Shown here in pieces: positions 43,674-51,451 of a DNA stretch of 64,000 nt. Source of the DNA: Herbiconiux sp. SALV-R1 (GTDB lineage: Bacteria; Actinomycetota; Actinomycetes; Actinomycetales; Microbacteriaceae); NCBI RefSeq assembly GCF_013113715.1, contig NZ_CP053344.1, positions 3,286,001-3,350,000 of the forward strand, read 5' to 3'. The position numbers and the translations under genes were made by a program. The notes under the pieces are model-generated. The model did not search any database and had not been told where the DNA came from. It saw nothing but the letters and a program-made list of their open reading frames with translations. Within the stretch, counting starts at the first letter, position 1, and every line of letters begins with the position of its first letter.

Positions 43674-43706
43674 CGCTCCTTTGAGCGTTACGTGCACATT
43701 TGAGCA
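43674..43706. promoter_or_regulatory. two SorC-type operator candidates upstream of the dehydrogenase genes
   Basis: CGCTCCTTTGAGCG (43674-43687) and TGCACATTTGAGCA (43693-43706) lie in tandem, 24-56 bp before the E2 start. They share TTTGAGC with each other and with the site at 40.93 kb, and the second repeats TGCACAT seen at 40911. Confidence 0.65.
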
Positions 43707-43729
43707 GTCAAGCGAGAGAACGGAGCGCG

Positions 43730-44992
43730 ATGTCGATCGACGTTCGTGTCCCCACCACCGGCAATGCCGGAGAAGACGCCGTGATCGTCGACTGGAACGT
43801 CCGGGTCGGCGACCAGGTGAGCGCCGGAGAGGTTCTCGTCACCCTCGAGACCGCCAAGTCGACGATCGAGGTCGAGGCACCCGAGGCCGGAGAGGTGCTG
43901 CGGGTGCTGTTCGACTCCGGTGACGAGGTTCCCGAGCACGAGGTGCTCGCGATCATCGGCGCGGCGGGCGAACTGCCCGCCGAAGGCGACGCGGGTCCGA
44001 CCGCCGCGCCGACGGCGCCCGCCGCCGACGCCGCCGACCCGGGTGCGACCGCTCCCGCCGAACCGACCCCGGCGGTCGTGGAGACCGCGCGCGCCGACCG
44101 GCACCGCGCCTCGCCCCGTGCCCGCCTCCTGGCCGAGCGCAACGGCATCGACCTCTCGACCGTGACAGGATCGGGCCCCGGTGGGCGCATCATCGTTCCC
44201 GACGTGCTGAGCGCCAAGCGGGCGACCGCGCCCGCAGCCACGGCCGCACCGGAGGCCGCGCCCGTCGCTCCACCGCGCGACGCCGAGGTGGCCGCTGCCG
44301 CCGCGCCGCGCGACGCCGAGTTCCAGCTCGTGCCCGTGCGAGGTGCCCGCAAGGTCACGGCGCAGCGGATGCACGCCTCACTCGCCGGCACCGCCCAGGT
44401 CACGCTCACCCGCTACGCCGACGCCACGGCGATGCTCTCCTACGTGAAGCGGTTGCGCACCGTGACGGAGGCGCAGGGCCTCCCGAAGATCAACGTCAAC
44501 GACGTGCTGCTGTTCGCGACGGCGAAGGCGGTGGCGAAGCATCCGGAGGCCAACTCGGTGTTCGACTGGGACGGCATCCGCCAGTACCGTCAGGTGCATC
44601 TCGGCTTCGCCGTCGACACGGGCCAGGCGCTGCTCGTGCCGGTCATCCCGAACGCCGATGCGCTCAGCATCTCCGGCGTCGCCGCGGCGGCCGCGGCCTC
44701 CATCGAGAAGGCCCGCTCGGGCAAGCTCGGCACCGCCGAGATGGAGGGCGGCACCTTCACCGTGTCGAACCTCGGCTCCCTCGGCGTGCACTGGTTCACC
44801 CCGGTGCTCAACACACCCCAGAGCTGCATCCTCGGGGTCGGGGCCGCGCACCAGTCGCATCCCGATGCTCCGAGCCTGCTCCCGCTCTCGCTGACCTTCG
44901 ACCACCGGGCCCTCGACGGGGCGGCCGCCGCGAAGGCGCTCGCCTCCATCGCCGAGGCCATCGAGACCGTCGACGTGCTGTCGGCGTTCTGA
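43730..44992 (+). CDS. dihydrolipoamide acyltransferase (E2) of a 2-oxoacid/acetoin-type dehydrogenase
   Basis: 420 residues from ATG 43730 with GGAG upstream. One lipoyl domain (1-78) has Lys 43 in LETAKSTIEVEAP. An Ala/Pro linker leads to a peripheral-subunit-binding domain (about 126-162, ASPRARLLAERNGIDLSTV), and the catalytic core (about 200-420) ends with LTFDHRALDG, His 392 and Asp 396 being the active-site pair. It accepts an acyl group from E1 and passes it to CoA. Only one lipoyl domain, as in acetoin or branched-chain complexes. E3 is not encoded nearby. Its lipoate would come from LipB/LipA. Confidence 0.93.
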   Translation: MSIDVRVPTTGNAGEDAVIVDWNVRVGDQVSAGEVLVTLETAKSTIEVEAPEAGEVLRVLFDSGDEVPEHEVLAIIGAAGELPAEGDAGPTAAPTAPAADAADPGATAPAEPTPAVVETARADRHRASPRARLLAERNGIDLSTVTGSGPGGRIIVPDVLSAKRATAPAATAAPEAAPVAPPRDAEVAAAAAPRDAEFQLVPVRGARKVTAQRMHASLAGTAQVTLTRYADATAMLSYVKRLRTVTEAQGLPKINVNDVLLFATAKAVAKHPEANSVFDWDGIRQYRQVHLGFAVDTGQALLVPVIPNADALSISGVAAAAAASIEKARSGKLGTAEMEGGTFTVSNLGSLGVHWFTPVLNTPQSCILGVGAAHQSHPDAPSLLPLSLTFDHRALDGAAAAKALASIAEAIETVDVLSAF

Positions 44993-45029
44993 CTCCCGCT
45001 CCCACCCTCTTTCGAAAGACGTCACCACC

Positions 45030-47507
45030 ATGGCAAAAGAACTGCTCATCGACCCGGCCGTCACCCGTTCGCAGGCCGAGCTGAGCTTCGAGACCATCGC
45101 GATCAACAGCTACCGCCCCGATCTCGTCGCCGAGCGTGCGCTGCACGGCGACGACGCGCTCGAGCGCATCGGGCGCGACATGATCCTCGTGCGCGAGTTC
45201 GAGCTCATGCTGCAGTCGATCAAGCGCGACGGCGCCTACCGCGGCACCTCCTACGTGCACGCGGGCCCCGCCCACCTCTCCATCGGCCAGGAGGCGGCGG
45301 CCGTCGGCCAGGCCTTCACCCTCGGCGCGGTCGACAAAGTCTTCGGCAGCCACCGCAGCCACGGCGAGGTGATCGCGAAGGGTCTCTCGGCCATCCACAC
45401 CTCGACGAAGGACTCCCTCGTCGAGGCGTTCGAGGGGTGGTCGGAGGGCGCCATCTGGAATGTCGTCAAGGATCGCCTCGCCGACGACGACTTCGAGCAG
45501 CAGGCCGTCAACTACCTCGTCTACGGCATGACCGCCGAGACCTTCGGCCGCCGCACCGGCTTCAACCGCGGGCTCGGCGGCTCGATGCACGCGTTCTTCC
45601 CGCCGCTCGGCATCTACCCGAACAACGCGATCGTCGGAGGCTCGGCCCCGCTCGCCACCGGTGCAGCCCTCTACAACCGCCTGCAGCGGCAGCCCGGCAT
45701 CGTCGTCGCCTCCATCGGCGACGCCTCCACCGGCACAGGCCCGGTGTGGGAGTCGTTCAACCTGGCGAGCATGGGGCAGCTCAGCACGCTCATGGACGAG
45801 AAGCACCGCGGCGGCCTGCCGGTCGTCTTCTTCGTGGTGAACAACTTCTACGGCATGGGCGGGCAGACCATCGGCGAGACCATGGCCTACGACCGCCTGG
45901 CGCGCCTCGGCGCAGGCGTGAACGCGCAGAACATGCACGCGCAGACCGTCGACGGCAACAACCCGCTCGCCGTGATCGAGGCCATGACCCTGGCCCGCCA
46001 GCACCTCGAGTCGGGCGACGGCCCCGTGCTCATCGACTGCCAGACCTACCGGCAGACCGGACACTCCCCCTCCGACGCCTCCTCCTACCGCACCAAGGAC
46101 GAGGTCGAGCTGTGGGCGTCGATCGACCCGATCGACAGCTATTTCGCTCGCCTGGCGGAGGGCGGTGTGGTGGCCGCCACCCGCCAGGCCGAGCTCAAGC
46201 AGTGGGCGGAGGAGACCGTGTCGGCCTCCCTCGAGGTGGCGATCGACGCATCCGTGTCGCCCCGCCTGTCACTGCGCCGCGACCCGAAGGTCATGGCGGG
46301 GCTCACCTTCAACGACACCTCGATCGAGCTGGCGGATGCGCCGGCCGGCGAGACGACGATCCCGGTCGAGGAGCTGCAGCACGCGGCGTCGCTCGCGCGC
46401 AAGTCGCGCTCGGGGCTCTCCGACGGGCCGGGCAGCAAGCCGCTGTCGGGCGCCAAGGCCATCACCTTCCGCGACGCGCTGTTCGAGTCGGTGCTCGCTC
46501 ACGCCGTCGCCGACGACCGGGTGACGCTGTGGGGCGAGGAGAACCGCGACTGGGGCGGGGCGTTCGGGGTCTATCGGGGCCTCACCGACATCCTTCCCCG
46601 GCACCGGCTGTTCAACTCGCCCATCTCGGAGGCGGCCATCGTGGGGGCCGGCGTGGGCTTCGCGCTCTCGGGCGGGCGGCCCGTGGTCGAGCTCATGTAC
46701 GCCGACTTCATCGGGCGCGCGGGCGACGAGATCTTCAACCAGATGGCCAAGTGGCAGCCCATGTCGGGCGGCCTCACCACCGTACCGATGGTGCTGCGCG
46801 TCTCGGTGGGCGCCAAGTACGGCGCCCAGCACTCGCAGGACTGGAGCTCGATGGTGGCCGGCGTTCCCGGCCTCAAGGTGGTGTTCCCCGCCACCGCCCA
46901 CGACGCGAAGGGCCTGCTGGCGTCGGCGCTGGCGGGCAACGACCCCGTGGTCTTCTTCGAGAGCCAGCGCCTCTACGACACCGTCGAGACCGTCTTCCCC
47001 GACGGGGTTCCCGCGGAGTACTACCAGACACCGATCGGCGAGGCGCGGATCGCGCGCGACGGCTCGGATCTCACCATCATGACCGTGGGCGCCACCCTCT
47101 ACCGGGCGCTCGAGGCCGCCACCGCGCTGTCGGAGCAGTACGGCATCGAGGCCGAGGTCATCGACGCGCGCTCGATGGTGCCGTTCGACTACTCGTTGCT
47201 GCTGGAGTCGGTGGCGAAGACCGGGCGCCTGCTGCTCGCCTCCGACGCCAACGTGCGCGGCTCGTGGCTCAACACGGTGGCGACCCGGGTGCAGACCGAG
47301 GCCTTCGACCAGCTCGACGCCCCCGTCGTGGTGCTCGGCACCCGCAACTGGATCGCCCCGCCCGCCGAGCTCGAGTGGGAGTACTTCGTCACCCCGGCCG
47401 ACATCGTCGACGCCGTGCACTCCCGCATCGTGCCCCTCCCCGGCCACGTCGCGCAGGAGGGCCCGGGCGCCGAGGGCACCCTCGAGGAGTCAACCCTGGG
47501 CATCTGA
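45030..47507 (+). CDS. fused E1 alpha-beta thiamine-diphosphate dehydrogenase
   Basis: 825 residues, joining the alpha chain (about 1-430) and beta chain (about 465-800) that are separate in most pyruvate, acetoin and branched-chain dehydrogenases. The alpha part has the thiamine-diphosphate motif GDASTGTGPVWESFNLAS (230-247) and HSPSDASSYRT in the phosphorylation-loop region; the beta part has ENRDWGGAFGVYRGL, FNSPISEAAIVGAGVGFAL and ADFIGRAGDEIFNQMAKW. An extra segment near residues 120-175 is not typical. It decarboxylates or cleaves a 2-oxo or alpha-hydroxyketone substrate and acylates E2. Context with sugar enzymes and SorC control argues against plain pyruvate dehydrogenase. Confidence 0.92.
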   Translation: MAKELLIDPAVTRSQAELSFETIAINSYRPDLVAERALHGDDALERIGRDMILVREFELMLQSIKRDGAYRGTSYVHAGPAHLSIGQEAAAVGQAFTLGAVDKVFGSHRSHGEVIAKGLSAIHTSTKDSLVEAFEGWSEGAIWNVVKDRLADDDFEQQAVNYLVYGMTAETFGRRTGFNRGLGGSMHAFFPPLGIYPNNAIVGGSAPLATGAALYNRLQRQPGIVVASIGDASTGTGPVWESFNLASMGQLSTLMDEKHRGGLPVVFFVVNNFYGMGGQTIGETMAYDRLARLGAGVNAQNMHAQTVDGNNPLAVIEAMTLARQHLESGDGPVLIDCQTYRQTGHSPSDASSYRTKDEVELWASIDPIDSYFARLAEGGVVAATRQAELKQWAEETVSASLEVAIDASVSPRLSLRRDPKVMAGLTFNDTSIELADAPAGETTIPVEELQHAASLARKSRSGLSDGPGSKPLSGAKAITFRDALFESVLAHAVADDRVTLWGEENRDWGGAFGVYRGLTDILPRHRLFNSPISEAAIVGAGVGFALSGGRPVVELMYADFIGRAGDEIFNQMAKWQPMSGGLTTVPMVLRVSVGAKYGAQHSQDWSSMVAGVPGLKVVFPATAHDAKGLLASALAGNDPVVFFESQRLYDTVETVFPDGVPAEYYQTPIGEARIARDGSDLTIMTVGATLYRALEAATALSEQYGIEAEVIDARSMVPFDYSLLLESVAKTGRLLLASDANVRGSWLNTVATRVQTEAFDQLDAPVVVLGTRNWIAPPAELEWEYFVTPADIVDAVHSRIVPLPGHVAQEGPGAEGTLEESTLGI

Positions 47508-47521
47508 GCCCGTGCGGGCTC
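47506..47521. terminator. bidirectional hairpin terminator
   Basis: GAGCCC-GTGC-GGGCTC begins within the E1 stop codon and lies between the convergent E1 and Tat-protein genes; it can fold on either strand. No T-run follows. Confidence 0.65.
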
Positions 47522-47540
47522 GGGCGCGCGCTCGTGCGCG

Positions 47541-48029
47541 TCAGTTCGTGACGGTCAGCGACAGCGCGACGGGGTCGAACCCGGGCGCGGTGAGCGTGAG
47601 GATCGCGACCGGGTCGGGGGTCTGGGCGGGGTCGGTCTTGCCGACGAGCAGGAGCAAGGTGCCCGCCTCCTCGCCCGGAGCGATCACGTCGTTGTAGACG
47701 AACACGATCGTCAGGCCCGACGGGTCGTCGCCATAGTTCCAGCGCACGTCTCCCGAGAAGCCGCTGTAGAAGTAACCGGGTGCGGGGTCGGGAAGGCTCG
47801 CCGTCAGGGTGCCGGCGGCGATCGGCGCGGCGCTGTCGTTGGTGACCCAGATGAGCCACGCGGTGACTCCCGCCAAGGGTGTGGGCCCCGAGAGGCGCAC
47901 GGAGAGGGTCGGCGACGCCGGGCTCGCCGCCGCCGAGGGTGCTGCAGCGGCCGCGACGACCACGGGTGCCGCCCACGCTGCGCCGAGCAGCGTGCGACGC
48001 GCGACGGGATGGGGCTCGGGTTCGCTCAT
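47541..48029 (-). CDS. Tat-exported protein of unknown function
   Basis: 162 residues from ATG 48029. The N terminus has a twin-arginine signal, ARRTLLGAAWAAPVVVAAAAAPSAAA, with cleavage likely after ASA-type residues near 35-37. The mature part is beta-rich (LSVRLSGPTPLAGVTAWLIWVTNDS, GTLTASLPDPAPGYFYSG, ILTLTAPGFDPVALSLTV) and resembles an Ig-like or DUF11-type fold. No enzyme motif is seen. It is probably a surface or secreted structural domain. Confidence 0.75.
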   Translation of the reverse strand: MSEPEPHPVARRTLLGAAWAAPVVVAAAAAPSAAASPASPTLSVRLSGPTPLAGVTAWLIWVTNDSAAPIAAGTLTASLPDPAPGYFYSGFSGDVRWNYGDDPSGLTIVFVYNDVIAPGEEAGTLLLLVGKTDPAQTPDPVAILTLTAPGFDPVALSLTVTN

Positions 48030-48099
48030 GACGTGAGGGTACCGAGTCGGGGCCGCCCTGATGAGGACATGTCCGCAAGCGGGTCGACCGATCTCGCGT

Positions 48100-48151
48100 C
48101 GGTCGCGCAAAGTGCTCTCTCCGCGCGCTGGAGGAGCACTTTGCGCGACCG
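48100..48151. repeat. perfect 18-bp inverted repeat with 16-nt centre
   Basis: CGGTCGCGCAAAGTGCTC (48100-48117) pairs perfectly with GAGCACTTTGCGCGACCG (48134-48151). The 16-nt centre contains a further CTCC/GGAG stem. It stands between the divergent Tat-protein gene and the small acidic gene, so a transcription terminator role is unlikely. Two further inverted repeats with 16-nt centres lie at 51.3 kb. Confidence 0.75.
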
Positions 48152-48207
48152 AAGGCGAGCGGATGCGCGGGGTTGCGGATGCGCGGGAGGGTCGTAGCGT
48201 CGGGGGC

Positions 48208-48462
48208 ATGGGTATTCAGAGCGGTAACGACGAGGAGACCGTCGAGAAGGACATGTCGTACAGCCCCGCCAGCGGGCAGGAGACCGAGGAGGCGCAGGAC
48301 GATCCGCGCGGCTCGGCCCACCTCGACGACCCCGAGATCGATTCGAGCGCCGTGAAGACGGTGCCGGGCGAGGGCGGGCCCGACGACGTGGGCGAGATCG
48401 ACGTCGACGAAGAGGCGATCCGCGCCTCCATCGCGGAACGGTCGGCTCAGACGAGGCCCTGA
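48208..48462 (+). CDS. small acidic hypothetical protein
   Basis: 84 residues from ATG 48208. Strongly acidic and low in hydrophobics (GNDEETVEKDMSYSPASGQETEEAQDD, then GEIDVDEEAIRASIAERS), so probably disordered and cytoplasmic. Similar short acidic proteins are common in actinobacteria without a known role. Its last 16 bp overlap the LysR gene's end on the other strand. Confidence 0.6.
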   Translation: MGIQSGNDEETVEKDMSYSPASGQETEEAQDDPRGSAHLDDPEIDSSAVKTVPGEGGPDDVGEIDVDEEAIRASIAERSAQTRP

Positions 48463-49427
48463 GACGCGGGCGACCCGACGCTCGAGGGCGCCAACGGCCC
48501 GACCCGCCGCATCGTCACCCCCGATCGCTCGGCGAACCCGGTGGCCGTCGCCGCGATGGTGCGCTGCATCACCCCGACGGCCGCAGCGGGCGCCACATCG
48601 GCGGGCCGCGCCAGGCTGATGGTGCGGGTGAGCACGGGCTCGACCAGTCGCACCGACCGCAGCGCCGGACGGTCGATGAGCACCATCGCCGGAACGATCG
48701 CCACACCCAGCCCGCGTTCGACGAAGCGCAGCACCGCATCCATCTCGGCTCCCTCGAGCACGACCTCGGGCACGAGCCCGGCGAGCTCGAACGCCGCGTC
48801 GGTCGTGCTGCGCAGGTCGTAGCTCGAGCTGAAGACGATCTGCGGCAGCGCCGCGACCTCGGCGAGGGTGATGGTCGTGCGGCGCGTGAGACGCGCCGCC
48901 GCGGCCGAGGAGACGACGACGAGCTCCTCCTCGAGCAGCGGTGTCACGGTGAAGCGCTCCGCCGCCTCGGCCGACGAGGTCGTGATGAGCGCGAGATCGA
49001 GCTCTCCCCCGGCCAGCTCGTCGAGCAGCCCCCGCGACCCTTGCTCCGACAGGTGCAGCTCCACCGACGGATGCGCGGTGTGGAACGCACTCAGCACCTC
49101 GGCGACCAGGCTGATGCAGAGCGTCGGCGTCGCCCCGAGCCGCACCCGGCCGCGCCGGAGCCCGGCCAGCTCGGCGAGTTCGCGACGCACCGAGGCGGCG
49201 TCGGCGAGCATCCGTCGCGCCAGCGGAAGGAGGGTCTCCCCCGCACTGGTGAGGGTGCTGCCTGAACGCGCCCTGTGAAAGAGCTCGGCACCGAGCTCCT
49301 GCTCCAGCGAGGCGATCTGCCGGCTGAGGGAGGGCTGGGCGAGGTGCAGCGCATCCGCCGCCCGCGTGAAGTTGCCGAGACTCGCCACCTCGGCGAAGGC
49401 GCGCAGCTGATCGAGGTTCACATCCAT
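48447..49427 (-). CDS. LysR-family transcriptional regulator
   Basis: 326 residues from ATG 49427. HTH FAEVASLGNFTRAADALHLAQPSLSRQIASLEQELGAELFHR (about 11-52) is canonical; the effector domain has LRRGRVRLGATPTL and RFVERGLGVAIVPAMV. It is divergent from the flavoprotein gene across 70 bp and probably regulates it. Confidence 0.94.
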   Translation of the reverse strand: MDVNLDQLRAFAEVASLGNFTRAADALHLAQPSLSRQIASLEQELGAELFHRARSGSTLTSAGETLLPLARRMLADAASVRRELAELAGLRRGRVRLGATPTLCISLVAEVLSAFHTAHPSVELHLSEQGSRGLLDELAGGELDLALITTSSAEAAERFTVTPLLEEELVVVSSAAAARLTRRTTITLAEVAALPQIVFSSSYDLRSTTDAAFELAGLVPEVVLEGAEMDAVLRFVERGLGVAIVPAMVLIDRPALRSVRLVEPVLTRTISLARPADVAPAAAVGVMQRTIAATATGFAERSGVTMRRVGPLAPSSVGSPASQGLV

Positions 49428-49432
49428 AGCCT

Positions 49433-49462
49433 ATGTGCATCGTCATGACGAGATATATGCAT
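49433..49462. promoter_or_regulatory. LysR-type operator candidate
   Basis: The perfect palindrome CGTCATGACG (49441-49450) is flanked by GCAT (49437-49440) and ATGC (49457-49460) in the 70-bp divergent gap, giving a symmetric site typical for LysR control of a divergent gene. Confidence 0.55.
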
Positions 49463-49497
49463 TGGAGTAATTCGACGGAGCTGCCTACGGTTCAAGC

Positions 49498-51231
49498 ATG
49501 CGATCCACCGAACGTCAGATCTCCACCACCGTCCTCGTCATCGGCACCGGCGGCTCCGGTCTCCGCGCCTCGATCGAACTCGCCGAAGCGGGCGTCGACG
49601 TGCTCGCCGTCGGCAAGCGCCCGAAGTCGGATGCGCACACCTCCCTCGCCGCGGGCGGCATCAACGCGGCCCTCGGCACCATGGACGAGGAGGACAGCTG
49701 GCAGCAGCACGCCGCCGACACCCTGAAGGAGTCGTACCTGCTCGCCAACCCGCACACCGTGCAGATCGTCACCGAGGGCGCGGCGCAGGGCATCGACGAC
49801 CTCGAGCGCTACGGCATGCCGTTCGCCCGCGAAGACGACGGGCGCATCTCGCAGCGGTTCTTCGGCGCACACACCTTCCGCCGCACGGCGTTCGCGGGCG
49901 ACTACACGGGGCTCGAGATCCAGCGCACGCTCGTGAACCGGGCCGCGCTCCTCGACATCCCGATCCTCGACCGCGTGTACATCACGCGCATCCTCACCAA
50001 TGACGACGGGGCGGTGTTCGGCGCCTACGGCTTCGACCTCGAAGACGGCACGCGCTACCTCATCCACGCGGATGCGGTCATCCTCGCCGCCGGTGGGCAC
50101 AACCGCATCTGGCGCCGCACCTCCTCGCGTCGCGACGAGAACACCGGCGACTCGTTCCGCCTGGCCGTCGAGGCCGGCGGCCGGCTGCGCGACCCCGAGC
50201 TGGTGCAGTTCCACCCCTCGGGCATCATCGAGCCCGAGAGCGCCGCGGGCACCCTCATCTCGGAGGCGGCTCGGGGCGAGGGCGGCATCCTCCGCAACGG
50301 ACTCGGCGAGCGCTTCATGCACAAGTACGACCCCGAGCGGCTCGAGCTCTCGACCCGCGACCGTGTCGCGCTCGCCTGCTACACCGAGATCAAGGAGGGC
50401 CGGGGCACGCCGAACGGCGGCGTCTGGCTCGATGTCTCGCACCTGCCGCGCGAGACCATCATGACCAAGCTGCCGCGGGTGTACCAGACCATGCTCGAGC
50501 TGCAGATGCTCGACGTGACGAAGGAGCCGATCGAGATCGCGCCCACCGCCCACTACTCGATGGGCGGGGTGTGGGTGCGGCCCTCCGATCACGCCACCGA
50601 CGTGCCCGGGCTCTACGCGATCGGCGAGGCGTCGTCGGGGCTGCACGGTGCGAACCGGCTGGGCGGCAACTCGCTCATCGAGCTGCTCGTGTTCGGGCGC
50701 ATCGTGGGTCAGGCGGCGGCGGCCTACTCGGCGGGGCTGCCCGCGCAGAAGCGCTCGGCGGCGGCGGTCGCCGTGGCGCGCGACGAGATCGCGGGGCTGC
50801 TCGCCTCCGACGGTCCCGAGAACGTGCGTGCGCTGCAGCGGGCCATCCGCAACACCATGACCGAGCACGCCGGCGTGGTGCGCGACGAGGAGGGGCTGCT
50901 CGCGGGCCTTGCCGAACTCGACGCCATCGACGCGCGCATCGCGCAGATCGGGGTGCACCCCGACATCGCCGGGTTCCAGGATCTCGCCCACGCCTTCGAC
51001 CTCAAGTCGTCGTCGCTCGCGGCGCGCGCGACCCTGCTCGCCGCCCTCGAACGACGCGAGACCCGAGGCTGCCACAACCGCAGCGACTACCCCGAGCTCG
51101 ACCCCGAGCTGCAGGTGAACCTGGTGTGGTCGCCGTCGACCGGCGTCGTGCGGGAGCCCATCCCCGCCACCCCCGACGACATCGCCGCCCTCATGCGCGA
51201 CGTCTCCACCGCCGGCAAGCTCGTGGAGTAG
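49498..51231 (+). CDS. fumarate reductase/L-aspartate oxidase-type flavoprotein
   Basis: 577 residues. N-terminal FAD motif VLVIGTGGSGLRASIELAEAGVDVL (13-37), then TSLAAGGINAALG, the SDH-like VQFHPSGIIEPESAAGTLISEAARGEGG, the FAD loop GEASSGLHGANRLGGNSLIELLVFGRI and the C-terminal ETRGCHNRSDYPELD, the R-x-H-x-R-x-D-x-P arginine motif of aspartate oxidase and SdhA. No iron-sulfur or membrane partner is nearby, so it may be a soluble fumarate-reductase-like or aspartate-oxidase-like enzyme. LysR control suggests a dedicated substrate. Confidence 0.88.
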   Translation: MRSTERQISTTVLVIGTGGSGLRASIELAEAGVDVLAVGKRPKSDAHTSLAAGGINAALGTMDEEDSWQQHAADTLKESYLLANPHTVQIVTEGAAQGIDDLERYGMPFAREDDGRISQRFFGAHTFRRTAFAGDYTGLEIQRTLVNRAALLDIPILDRVYITRILTNDDGAVFGAYGFDLEDGTRYLIHADAVILAAGGHNRIWRRTSSRRDENTGDSFRLAVEAGGRLRDPELVQFHPSGIIEPESAAGTLISEAARGEGGILRNGLGERFMHKYDPERLELSTRDRVALACYTEIKEGRGTPNGGVWLDVSHLPRETIMTKLPRVYQTMLELQMLDVTKEPIEIAPTAHYSMGGVWVRPSDHATDVPGLYAIGEASSGLHGANRLGGNSLIELLVFGRIVGQAAAAYSAGLPAQKRSAAAVAVARDEIAGLLASDGPENVRALQRAIRNTMTEHAGVVRDEEGLLAGLAELDAIDARIAQIGVHPDIAGFQDLAHAFDLKSSSLAARATLLAALERRETRGCHNRSDYPELDPELQVNLVWSPSTGVVREPIPATPDDIAALMRDVSTAGKLVE

Positions 51232-51266
51232 CGCGGCGCGGCGCCTCCCGCTGCCGCGCCGCTCGC

Positions 51267-51316
51267 GAAACGGATGGAGTCTCGGCCTCTTTCGGGCCTG
51301 AGACTCCATCCGTTTC
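51267..51316. repeat. perfect 17-bp inverted repeat with 16-nt centre
   Basis: GAAACGGATGGAGTCTC (51267-51283) pairs with GAGACTCCATCCGTTTC (51300-51316); the 16-nt centre adds GGCC/GGCC pairing. It lies between the convergent flavoprotein and MFS genes, 36 bp after the flavoprotein stop, and could terminate transcription from both sides. Confidence 0.8.
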
Positions 51317-51354
51317 CGCACAGCTGCCGAAAGTCCACCGAGTTCGGGGCGGCA

Positions 51355-51400
51355 GAACGATGGATGCTGTGCCGAATACCGGTGTCAGCATCCGTCGTTC
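51355..51400. repeat. 15-bp inverted repeat with 16-nt centre
   Basis: GAACGATGGATGCTG (51355-51369) faces CAGCATCCGTCGTTC (51386-51400), 14 of 15 pairing, again around 16 nt. It is 38 bp from the previous one. Further on, GAAACTCCGTCGTTTG (51416-51431) resembles an arm of that earlier repeat, as if fragments of related elements were stacked here. Confidence 0.7.
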
Positions 51401-51451
51401 GGGCGAAAAGGCCCGAAACTCCGTCGTTTGGGTGGAGCTGCGTGGGGCGGC

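Noticed and set aside
43730-47507. Search for a dihydrolipoamide dehydrogenase (E3) in the cluster
   Set aside because: No FAD/disulfide oxidoreductase motif is found near; E3 must be supplied from elsewhere in the genome.
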